From JANNHP01 sp031404455 (GTDB lineage: Bacteria > Planctomycetota > JAJSAM01 > JAJVHW01): 11,132 nt of DNA. Shown here one piece after another: positions 6,205 to 11,132 of this stretch. Location: positions 1 through 11,132 of the forward strand of contig JANNHP010000138.1 in NCBI GenBank assembly GCA_031404455.1, given 5' to 3'. A program made the position numbers and the translations under genes. The notes under the pieces are model-generated. The model had not been told where the DNA came from. It saw only the letters and a list, made by a program, of their open reading frames with translations, and ran no database searches. Each line of letters starts with the position of its first letter. Within the stretch, counting starts at the first letter, position 1.

Positions 6205-6959
6205 AGGACGTGCACCTCGTCGCGCAGCACGCGAACCAGTTCGGGCACGGCGGCGGCGCCCTGACCCAGCATCCGCCCCGCGGGCCGCGCCGGCGGCGGC
6301 CTCAGCGCCACGAGATCGGACGCGTTCTCGGCGCCGCCCGGGGGCTTCTCGGCGAGCGGCTTCTTCTTCGAAGCCATGATGCCCTTCAGCGACGCGAAAC
6401 GCGGCTCGGCGAGTCCCTTCTGCACGGTGACGAGCGCCGGCAGCGGCATCTCGACGACCTCCGTCGCGCCCTCGACCTCGCGATGCACCGTGACCGACTT
6501 CGCCCCCGCGGCGGCGTCGAGCTTCACGACGAACGACGCGTACGAGAAGCCGAGTTTCTCCGCGAGCATCCCGCCGACCACGGCGGAGTCGTCGTCGATC
6601 GCCTTCCATCCGCAGAAGACGAGGTCGGCCTTCAGGTCGCGCAGCGCCGCGGCTAGGCACTCGGCGGTGGACGACGGGTCGCGGAACTCACGGTCCTCGA
6701 CGAGGTGGACGGCTTCGTCGACGCCGAGTGCGAGCGCCTTGCGCAGTTCCTTCGTCGCGTCCTTGGGGCCGAGGCAGAGCACGGTCGTCTTCGTGACGAC
6801 CTTCGCCTCCTGCAACTGGATCGCGCGCTCGATCGCCATCTCGTCGTACGTCGAGATGATGAACTCGACGCCCTGGCTCTCGATCCCGCGCCCGTTCGCG
6901 AGCGGCTTCACGTTGGCGGTCGTGTCGGGGACCCGCTTCATGCAGATGACGGCGTGCAT
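6201..6959 (-). CDS. etfB: Electron transfer flavoprotein beta subunit
   Basis: This 252-residue partner of EtfA binds AMP structurally and provides the docking surface for dehydrogenases. It starts MHAVICMKRVPDT, the usual EtfB opening. It has the nucleotide-site stretch CGWKAIDDDSAVVGG (116-130). The family signature spans 168-201: EMPLPALVTVQKGLAEPRFA, then SLKGIMASKKKP. This region holds the conserved 'recognition loop' residues, including Leu182 or nearby in KGLAEPR. The gene order etfB-etfA with a 4-base overlap is typical. The ATG at 6959 has a TANNNT hexamer (TACCCT, 6973-6968) 8 nt upstream and no Shine-Dalgarno sequence. Family relatives include FixA, but the non-bifurcating, fatty-acid/amino-acid catabolism type is more likely given the lack of fix genes. 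Confidence 0.96.
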   Translation of the reverse strand: MHAVICMKRVPDTTANVKPLANGRGIESQGVEFIISTYDEMAIERAIQLQEAKVVTKTTVLCLGPKDATKELRKALALGVDEAVHLVEDREFRDPSSTAECLAAALRDLKADLVFCGWKAIDDDSAVVGGMLAEKLGFSYASFVVKLDAAAGAKSVTVHREVEGATEVVEMPLPALVTVQKGLAEPRFASLKGIMASKKKPLAEKPPGGAENASDLVALRPPPARPAGRMLGQGAAAVPELVRVLRDEVHVL

Positions 6960-6967
6960 GGGCGCGA

Positions 6968-6973
6968 AGGGTA
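6968..6973 (-). promoter_or_regulatory. -10-like TACCCT before etfB (possible leaderless start)
   Basis: On the minus strand TACCCT fits TANNNT and is followed by 8 nt and then the etfB ATG. Usual -10 to transcription-start spacing would place the 5' end of the mRNA at the ATG or within a base or two of it. No purine-rich ribosome-binding site is present. There is no convincing -35. Confidence 0.4.
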
Positions 6974-6993
6974 AGTCGCGCCGGGCCGGGCTT

Positions 6994-7042
6994 CACGGAA
7001 AGCCGTGTCGCGGGGACCGCGATCACGTTCCGGCGCGTGACC
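6994..7042 (-). terminator. Two short hairpins after the DTW gene
   Basis: Directly past the TAA stop of the DTW-domain gene (7045-7043) the bases 7021-7042 can form a stem (TCACG/CGTGA with one outer mismatch pair and an 8-nt loop). A second stem, CACGG/CCGTG, lies at 6994-6998 and 7003-7007 with a 4-nt loop. Both stems are short and lack a T-run. They may end the DTW transcript or simply lie in the etfB promoter region. Confidence 0.3.
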
Positions 7043-7741
7043 TTAGTCCGTCGATGGGACGGCGGACGCCGGAGGCTGAGGCCCTCCGTGCCTTGCGTCC
7101 TCGGTGCGGGCGACGAAGACGTCGAGCCACGCGTCGAGCGCGTCGGCCGCTTTCGGCTCACCCGCGAGTCGCAGACAGAGAGCCGCCGCCTCGGCCGTGC
7201 ACAGGTTCGCCTCTCCGCGCGTGCGGCGCAGGCTGTAGCGCGTCGCCCTCGCCGGATCGAGCGCAAGGACCGGGATGCCGTCGAGGTATCGGCTCGCCCG
7301 GAACATCCGGCGGGCCTCGGCCCACGAGCCGTCGAGCAGGACGAAGAGCGGGCGGCGGACCGGCGAGCTCGCCACGTCGCGCACCACGCGCTCCGGCGCG
7401 ATGCCGTCCGCCTGGAAGACGACGTACGGTGTCCACAAAGGGTCTCGCAGCAGCGCGACGAGGCGCTGATCGGGGTCCGTGCGCGTCCAGGCGAAGGCAA
7501 GGGTGTCCGTCACGACGTCCGCGACGAGCCAGCCCGTGTTCGTCGGCTTGAGCGTCTCGTTGCCGTGCATCAGGATGCACATCCCCGCGCTCGTCTCGAC
7601 CGTGGGCATGAGCGCGCACGTGCAGTGCTGCTGCGGGACCCGGCACCTCGCGCACCGCACCGCCTTCCATCCCCGGCCGCGGTACGGCTTCGTGCTGCGC
7701 GCGAGGCGTTCCGCGCGGAGACGGGCGACGGCGTGGGGCAT
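7043..7741 (-). CDS. DTW-domain protein, tRNA-uridine aminocarboxypropyltransferase (TapT/YfiP-like)
   Basis: This protein has 232 residues from ATG 7741-7739. DTW-domain enzymes transfer the 3-amino-3-carboxypropyl group of S-adenosylmethionine to a tRNA uridine (acp3U, at position 47 for E. coli TapT). Features seen: a Cys cluster C30-x2-C33-x6-C40-x-C42, as expected for the N-terminal metal site; TNTGWLV (67-73); LLDGSW (135-140), the place of the D-x-T-W motif, here with Ser for Thr; and SLRRTRGEANLCTAEA (170-185), matching the conserved SLR and T-x-E-A elements. An in-frame ATG at 7852 would add 37 Arg/Pro-rich residues unlike the family, and a hairpin (7762-7780) lies in that stretch, so the inner start is preferred. 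The C-terminus has a short low-complexity tail. It appears to be monocistronic. The family call is confident; the exact tRNA position modified is inferred from family knowledge. Confidence 0.88.
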   Translation of the reverse strand: MPHAVARLRAERLARSTKPYRGRGWKAVRCARCRVPQQHCTCALMPTVETSAGMCILMHGNETLKPTNTGWLVADVVTDTLAFAWTRTDPDQRLVALLRDPLWTPYVVFQADGIAPERVVRDVASSPVRRPLFVLLDGSWAEARRMFRASRYLDGIPVLALDPARATRYSLRRTRGEANLCTAEAAALCLRLAGEPKAADALDAWLDVFVARTEDARHGGPQPPASAVPSTD

Positions 7742-7761
7742 GGGGGTGGGAGTCTCGCCGC

Positions 7762-7780
7762 TCCAGGGCCGTTCCCTGGA
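7762..7780. other. Small perfect hairpin upstream of the DTW gene
   Basis: TCCAGGG (7762-7768) and CCCTGGA (7774-7780) form a 7-bp stem with a 5-nt loop, about 20 nt upstream of the preferred DTW-gene ATG on the minus strand and 120 nt past the two-TM gene's stop. It could end the upstream transcript or sit in the 5' leader of the DTW mRNA. Otherwise the 7742-7900 gap holds only an 8-bp tandem repeat (CAAGACGG twice, 7822-7837) and no gene I can support. Confidence 0.35.
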
Positions 7781-7900
7781 AGGACGCTCGCGATCCGGAC
7801 CGATTCGCGCTGCGCGCTCGCCAAGACGGCAAGACGGTGCCTGGCTCCGCATTGCCGCGCGCGATGACGGCGTGCGTTCGCTTCGCCGCTGCTCCCCGCC

Positions 7901-8386
7901 TCACTCGCGGGCGATCTCGAGCCGCGCGATCGTCCCGTTCACGTCGGCAAGCCGAACGCGCAGCCCCTCGCGGATCTGCCCGCCGAAGGCTTGCGTGCGG
8001 TTCAAGCCGGCCGTGACCCGATAGTCCGAGTACTCGTAGCGGCGTCCCGCCACTTCGAAGCTCTCAGACGGGTGTCCGTCCTCGGGCATCGGGACGAAGC
8101 GCGAGACAACGCCCTCGACCGTCACGTAGCGGCCGGTCTCCATCGCGTCCGCCAACTGCCCACGTTCCCGAAGCATCGACACCGAGCAGATGCCGGTGAC
8201 GAGCACTGCGAATCCGAGCGCGACGTACGGCTCGACGCGGCGCCATCTGCCGTCGCCCGTGTACGGATGTCCGCGTCGCCACATGACCCTGACCAAGGCG
8301 AGAGCGACGAACGCCAGTCCCGCCGCGGGGATGAACCAGTAGCGGACGCCGTCGCTGCGGACGTCAAAGATCAGTTCGTAGGCCAT
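7901..8386 (-). CDS. Two-TM membrane protein with conserved C-terminal beta-rich domain, function unknown
   Basis: This 161-residue protein is read from ATG 8386-8384. A further in-frame start at 8422 adds only an Arg-rich MRRRRRARLRPS and is unlikely. There are two hydrophobic helices, about 16-36 (YWFIPAAGLAFVALALVRVMW) and about 54-71, joined by a short Arg/Gly-rich loop. After them comes a soluble domain (87-160): YVTVEGVVSRFVPMPEDG, ESFEVAGRRYEYSDYR, FGGQIREGLRVRL, IARLEI. The 'EG.V..F.P......ESF.V.G..Y.YSD......N.T...GG.I..G..VR' pattern is one I associate with many uncharacterised small membrane proteins; it resembles a small beta-barrel of OB type. No catalytic residues are evident. 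The gene stands alone and is divergent from the AbrB-like gene. Upstream, TAGGCT (8402-8397) is a TANNNT hexamer 10 nt before the ATG. Confidence 0.82.
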   Translation of the reverse strand: MAYELIFDVRSDGVRYWFIPAAGLAFVALALVRVMWRRGHPYTGDGRWRRVEPYVALGFAVLVTGICSVSMLRERGQLADAMETGRYVTVEGVVSRFVPMPEDGHPSESFEVAGRRYEYSDYRVTAGLNRTQAFGGQIREGLRVRLADVNGTIARLEIARE

Positions 8387-8396
8387 GGAGGGGCGC

Positions 8397-8402
8397 AGCC
8401 TA
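8397..8402 (-). promoter_or_regulatory. -10-like TAGGCT before the two-TM gene
   Basis: On the minus strand TAGGCT is followed by 10 nt (GCGCCCCTCC) and the ATG at 8386. It fits the TANNNT pattern seen at the same distance before dgt, etfB and the AbrB-like gene. No Shine-Dalgarno sequence is present. Confidence 0.35.
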
Positions 8403-8492
8403 GCGCGTCTGCGACGCCTCACCTCGGCGACGCCGCGTCCGGATCGAGCCCCTGCGCACTCACCACCGCCGCGATCCCGTCGACAGGTCGGT

Positions 8493-8498
8493 TAGACT
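8493..8498 (+). promoter_or_regulatory. -10-like TAGACT before the AbrB-like gene
   Basis: TAGACT ends 9 nt before the ATG at 8508. The transcript would start at or next to the ATG, and no ribosome-binding sequence is seen. A toxin-antitoxin promoter is often autorepressed by the AbrB-type protein, but I see no clear operator palindrome around this site. Confidence 0.4.
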
Positions 8499-8507
8499 TC
8501 GCCGGTC

Positions 8508-8750
8508 ATGACCACGAAAACGCTCAGCTTGGCCGTATCCGACCGCGGCGACGTCCGGCTTCCGCGCGCCTATCGCCGTCGATACCGCGTCGGCCGGGGC
8601 GAGCGACTGCGAGTCGTCGACGTCGGCGGCCTGCTGGTGCTGCTCCCGCCGAACGGCCGGCTCCCCGCCATCCAGAAGCGCTTCGCCGATGCCTGCCGTC
8701 GTCGCGGCGTCACGATGAAAGATCTGGGCGGACCTGGGCGCGAAGACTGA
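8508..8750 (+). CDS. AbrB/SpoVT-like DNA-binding protein, probable antitoxin
   Basis: This 80-residue protein starts MTTKTLSLAVSDRGDVRLPR. The swapped-hairpin AbrB pattern spans residues 6-47: a first strand (TLSLAVSDRGDVRLP), an Arg-rich helix (RAYRRRYRVGRGERL), then a strand pair (RVVDVGGLLVLLPP). This matches the usual 'v-s-x-r-G-x-i-x-l-P-x-x-x-R-x-x-x-x-x-x-G-x-x-l' plan of MazE/VapB-type antitoxins. The C-terminal 30 residues (KRFADACRRRGVTMKDLGGP) form a helix that in such proteins binds the toxin. It is followed immediately, and probably overlapped, by a PIN-domain gene, which makes a VapBC-like type II module likely. In such pairs the antitoxin represses its own promoter and neutralises the RNase. 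Confidence 0.82.
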   Translation: MTTKTLSLAVSDRGDVRLPRAYRRRYRVGRGERLRVVDVGGLLVLLPPNGRLPAIQKRFADACRRRGVTMKDLGGPGRED

Positions 8751-9180
8751 ACCCGCCCGCGTCTGCCTGGACGCGGATGTCGTGATCGCGGGGCTCATGT
8801 CCCGCCGCGGAGCGAGCGGCGCCATCCTGGCCCTCGCCGAGCACGGGTTCGTCGAAGCGGTCGTGCCGCACGCAGCGGTCGAGCAGATCCGGCGCAACCT
8901 CGCCCGACTGGCGCCGGCAGCGCTGCCCGCGTTCGAGGACTTCCTCGGCCTGCCCGGCTTCCGGGTGCATGAACCAACGCCCGCCGACCTGGCTCGTGCG
9001 CGCAGCCTTGCGCACGCGAATGACGTCGCAGTGATGGCCGCTGCCATCGGCGCGGGGACGCCGGTGCTCGTCACGCACAACGTGAAGCACTTCCGTCCCG
9101 GCGAGGGCGTCTCGGTGCGGCGGCCGAGAGACTACGTGACGGATCTGCGAGCGATGCTCGGCGGTCTCGCCGGCGGCTGA
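8734..9180 (+). CDS. PIN-domain protein, probable toxin (VapC-like); start uncertain
   Basis: The PIN fold is clear from about base 8758: RVCLDADVVIAGL with the first catalytic Asp (codon 8770-8772), then SRRGASGAILALAEHGFVEA, a helix with VEQIRRNLARL supplying the second acidic residue, HANDVAVMAAAIGAGTPVLV with the third acidic residue (Asp), and THNVKHF near the C-terminus. In THNVKHF an Asn sits where many homologues have Asp, as also occurs in the family. PIN toxins are Mg-dependent RNases. The only standard start in frame, GTG at 8782, would remove the catalytic Asp. The frame opens after a stop at 8716-8718, leaving CTG at 8734 (used here) or ATC at 8722 as non-standard starts. Alternatives are a +1 frameshift out of the antitoxin gene, whose GAC-TGA end (8745-8750) lies in the overlap, or a base error in this stretch. 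The reading frame and family are secure; the N-terminus is not. Confidence 0.75.
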   Translation: MGAKTEPARVCLDADVVIAGLMSRRGASGAILALAEHGFVEAVVPHAAVEQIRRNLARLAPAALPAFEDFLGLPGFRVHEPTPADLARARSLAHANDVAVMAAAIGAGTPVLVTHNVKHFRPGEGVSVRRPRDYVTDLRAMLGGLAGG

Positions 9181-9254
9181 CGGGGAGTGCCGTCCGCCGT
9201 TCGAGCCAGCGAACACCCCGTAGCGCGTCAGCGCGGAGGGGTGCCGCCGTCTAC

Positions 9255-9289
9255 CTGAATTCGCGGGCCGCCTCGGCCCGCGAATTCAG
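9255..9289. terminator. 16-bp perfect hairpin between convergent PIN and HD-GYP genes
   Basis: CTGAATTCGCGGGCCG (9255-9270) and its exact reverse complement (9274-9289) enclose a 3-nt loop, giving one of the strongest possible hairpins in the window. The TGA stop of the HD-GYP gene (9288-9286) lies in the right arm. The PIN gene ends 74 bp to the left. No T-run follows on either strand, but the strength and position between convergent genes argue for a bidirectional terminator. The 9181-9254 gap holds nothing else that I can identify. Confidence 0.75.
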
Positions 9290-10390
9290 CAGGGGTGCTT
9301 CGCCTCCGAGTCCCCGATCCGCCGCTCGACCTCGCAGGAGATCGCCGGCTCGAAGATCTGCTTCGCCTCGCAGAGTTCCTCGAACGCGTTCACGACTTCC
9401 GGATCGAAGAGCTTGCTGCGTCCCGCGACGACGATCTCGCGCACGGTCGCGGGCGGGAGGCCGCCGCGGTAGGCGCGGTCGCTGTGGAGGGCGTCGATGA
9501 CGTCGGCGACGGCGAGGATGCGCGCGCTGCGAGGGATGTCGGTCGCGCCGAGCTTCGCGGGGTAGCCGGTGGCGTCCCATCGCTCGTGGTGGCAGCGGAC
9601 GGGCTCGCACACGGTCGAGAGCGCGCGGATGGGTGCCAGGATGTTCGCGCCGACGACGGGGTGGAGGCGGATGCCCTCCCACTCGGTCTCGGTGAGTGCC
9701 CCTGGCTTGTTGAGGACCTGATCGGGCGTGCCGATCTTGCCGATGTCGTGGAGCGTGCCCGAACGGTAGAGGAGTTCCGTCTCGACGGCGTCGGCGCCCA
9801 TGTGCCTGCCGAGGAGCGCCGCGATCCGGCCGACGCGCTCCATGTGACCGCGGGTGTAGCGGTCCTTCGCGTAGACCGCCTCGACGAGCGCTGCGACGGC
9901 CTGCTGCGCGTGCTCCTTCTCCGCCTCGATGCGCACCGACAGCGCGTGGACCTCGAACGCCTGTCGCTTCAGCTTGCGGCGCTCGAGCAGTCGCCGGACG
10001 GTGAACGTCATCGCGTCGAAGCTGAACGGCTTCTTGAAGTAGTCGTAGGCGCCGCGCCGCAGCGCCTCGACGGCCACGCTCTCGGCCGAGCGGCCGGTCA
10101 CGATGATCACGTCGGTCGGCGCGGGGTCGTCGGTCTGGGGCGAGCTCCTTCACCGAGGAGAGGAGGTCCATGCCCGAGATGCCCGGCATTCCGACGTCGC
10201 TGATGACGAGGAAGTACCGCTTCGCGCGCAGCTTCTCGAGCGCCTCCTGGCCGTCGGTCGCCGTGTCGACCTGGAAGCCGATTCGGCGCAGGAACACCGC
10301 GACCATGTCGCGGATGGCGCGCTCGTCGTCGACGACGAGGATCTCACGGTCGATCTCGAGGTCGACCGCCGGGATGGCGAGGTCTGTCAT
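9286..10390 (-). CDS. Response regulator with HD-GYP domain (c-di-GMP phosphodiesterase), frameshifted
   Basis: It is read from ATG 10390-10388 to TGA 9288-9286. The receiver begins ILVVDDERAIRDMV (acidic pair Asp21-Asp22), with phospho-acceptor Asp65 in LVISDVGMPG. It continues to KELA and then loses frame. The rest resumes in another frame: VIIVTGRSAESVAVEALRRG, then AYDYFKKP with the conserved Lys. A linker helix (about 130-165) and an HD-GYP domain follow: LHDIGKIGTPD (catalytic His214-Asp215 in joined numbering) and HHERWDATGYP (267-277). The break falls in a run of four C on the minus strand (plus 10137-10140); removing one C gives one continuous 367-residue protein. HD-GYP proteins hydrolyse cyclic di-GMP, here presumably under control of receiver phosphorylation. 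The ATG abuts the lptB stop with no gap (TGAATG). The frameshift is either a base error or a true lesion that would leave a receiver with a garbled tail. Confidence 0.9.
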
Positions 10391-11132
10391 TCAGGATCTG
10401 GGACGCCGGTCTTCCGGGTGCTTCGTGGGACCGTCGCCGGGATGTGGTTCCTTGTCGGAATCCCCGCCTCCCGACTCCAGTTCGGGCATCCGGAACTTCT
10501 CGCCGAGGTAGATCCGGCGCACGACCTCGTCGCCCACGAGCTCGCGCGAGGTGCCCTGCCTCAGGATCTTCCCCTCGCAGATGATGTAGGCCCGGTCCGT
10601 GATCGACAGCGTCTCGCGCACGTTGTGGTCCGTGATGATGATGCCGATCCCGCGCTCGCGCAGCCTCAGCACGATCTCCTGGATCTCCGTGACGGCGATC
10701 GGGTCGACGCCGACGAACGGCTCGTCGAGGAGCATCAGCTTCGGCGACGTCACGAGCGAGCGCGTGATCTCGAGCCTGCGCCGTTCGCCGCCGGAGAGCT
10801 GGCTCGCGACGGATTTCCGCCTCGGCGTGAGTCCGAGTTCCGCGAGATGGGACTCCAGCCGCTCGCGGCGCGCCGCACGGTCGATCGGGAGCGTCTCGAG
10901 GATGGCGAGGATGTTCTCCTCGACGGTCATGTTGCGAAAGATCGACGGCTCCTGCGACAGGTAGCCCATGCCGAGCGCCGCGCGGCGGTACATGGGCATG
11001 CGCGTCACGTCGTGGTCGAGGAAGCGCACCTCGCCTGCGTCGGCCCGGATCATGCCGATCGTCATACGGAAGCTGGTCGTCTTGCCGGCGCCGTTCGGCC
11101 CGAGGAGGCCGACGATCTCGCCCGGCTCGACC
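10391..11132 (-). CDS. lptB: Lipopolysaccharide export ABC transporter ATPase LptB (5' end outside window)
   Basis: The frame is open to the window edge, so the first few residues are missing. The visible part starts EPGEIVGLLGPNGAGKTTSF with the Walker A motif GPNGAGKT. It continues with the Q-loop in MGYLSQEPSIFRNMTVEENI, the signature LSGGERRRLEITR, Walker B LMLLDEPFVGVDP and the switch His in IIITDHNVRETL. This wording (YLSQEPSIFRN, DEPFVGVDP, TDHNVRETL) is specific to LptB among ABC ATPases. LptB powers extraction of LPS from the inner membrane with LptF/LptG and passes it to the LptC-LptA-LptD bridge. The C-terminus carries about 30 extra Pro/Gly/Asp-rich residues (ESGGGDSDKEPHPGDGPTKH and on) beyond the usual end of about 240 residues. 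It is directly followed by the HD-GYP regulator gene; lptA or lptC genes probably lie upstream, outside the window. Confidence 0.94.
   Translation of the reverse strand, partial: VEPGEIVGLLGPNGAGKTTSFRMTIGMIRADAGEVRFLDHDVTRMPMYRRAALGMGYLSQEPSIFRNMTVEENILAILETLPIDRAARRERLESHLAELGLTPRRKSVASQLSGGERRRLEITRSLVTSPKLMLLDEPFVGVDPIAVTEIQEIVLRLRERGIGIIITDHNVRETLSITDRAYIICEGKILRQGTSRELVGDEVVRRIYLGEKFRMPELESGGGDSDKEPHPGDGPTKHPEDRRPRS

Noticed and set aside
7822..7837. Tandem CAAGACGG repeat
   Set aside because: Only two 8-bp units; too short to separate from chance.
7742..7852. N-terminal extension of the DTW protein from ATG 7852
   Set aside because: The added 37 residues are Arg/Pro-rich and unlike the family; the inner ATG gives 232 residues with the Cys cluster at the normal place. 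Not fully excluded.
9251..10110. Continuation of the receiver frame past the frameshift to base 9251 as a real 379-residue protein
   Set aside because: After KELA the translation turns into an Arg-rich string, while the other frame carries perfect receiver and HD-GYP motifs.
9295..10203. 302-residue plus-strand frame opposite the HD-GYP gene
   Set aside because: Complement of a gene with every HD-GYP motif; the translation is Arg/Asp/Val-rich with no family features.

Overview
The window is gene-dense, very GC-rich bacterial chromosome (roughly 70% GC by eye). It holds an LptB-type ABC ATPase, so the host is probably a diderm (Gram-negative-type) bacterium. The composition, the alternative start codons and the mix of families would suit Planctomycetota, Myxococcota or a similar high-GC lineage, but nothing here fixes the phylum. 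I see no tRNA, rRNA, CRISPR array, integrase or transposase. Most of it reads as ordinary chromosomal core, with one toxin-antitoxin-like pair.

Layout. (1) 3-494 (+) is the 3' end of an unrecognised gene. It converges on a minus-strand operon (3703 down to 549) of three genes: a Cys/His-motif lipoprotein, a large rhomboid intramembrane protease with extra domains at both ends, and a small receiver-like protein without a phospho-acceptor Asp. A perfect 15-bp palindrome at the convergence point contains the stop codons of both flanking genes. (2) 3811-4962 (+) is a dGTPase (HD family), followed by a GC hairpin. (3) 4963-5226 is non-coding, with a hairpin, a GA-rich tract and a long imperfect inverted repeat that sits just past etfA. 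(4) 6959-5227 (-) is etfB-etfA, overlapping by GTGA. (5) 7741-7043 (-) is a DTW-domain tRNA aminocarboxypropyltransferase-like gene. (6) 8386-7901 (-) is a two-TM protein with a C-terminal beta-rich domain. (7) 8508-9180 (+) is an AbrB-like antitoxin / PIN-domain toxin pair; the PIN gene has no standard start codon upstream of its first catalytic Asp. (8) 11132-9286 (-) is lptB (5' end outside the window), directly abutted (TGAATG) by a REC-HD-GYP cyclic-di-GMP phosphodiesterase gene that carries a one-base frameshift in a run of four C.

Working together. The ETF subunits form one heterodimer passing electrons from acyl-CoA-type dehydrogenases to the quinone pool. The rhomboid operon looks like an envelope system: outer or periplasmic lipoprotein, membrane protease, cytoplasmic pseudo-receiver. 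lptB plus the HD-GYP regulator would link lipopolysaccharide export to c-di-GMP signalling if they are truly co-transcribed.

The most interesting general signal is that four genes leading their transcription units (dgt, etfB, the two-TM gene, the AbrB-like gene) each have a TANNNT -10-like hexamer ending only 7-10 nt before the ATG and no Shine-Dalgarno sequence. This is the classic layout of leaderless transcripts. I did not find a clearly new defence or biosynthetic system.
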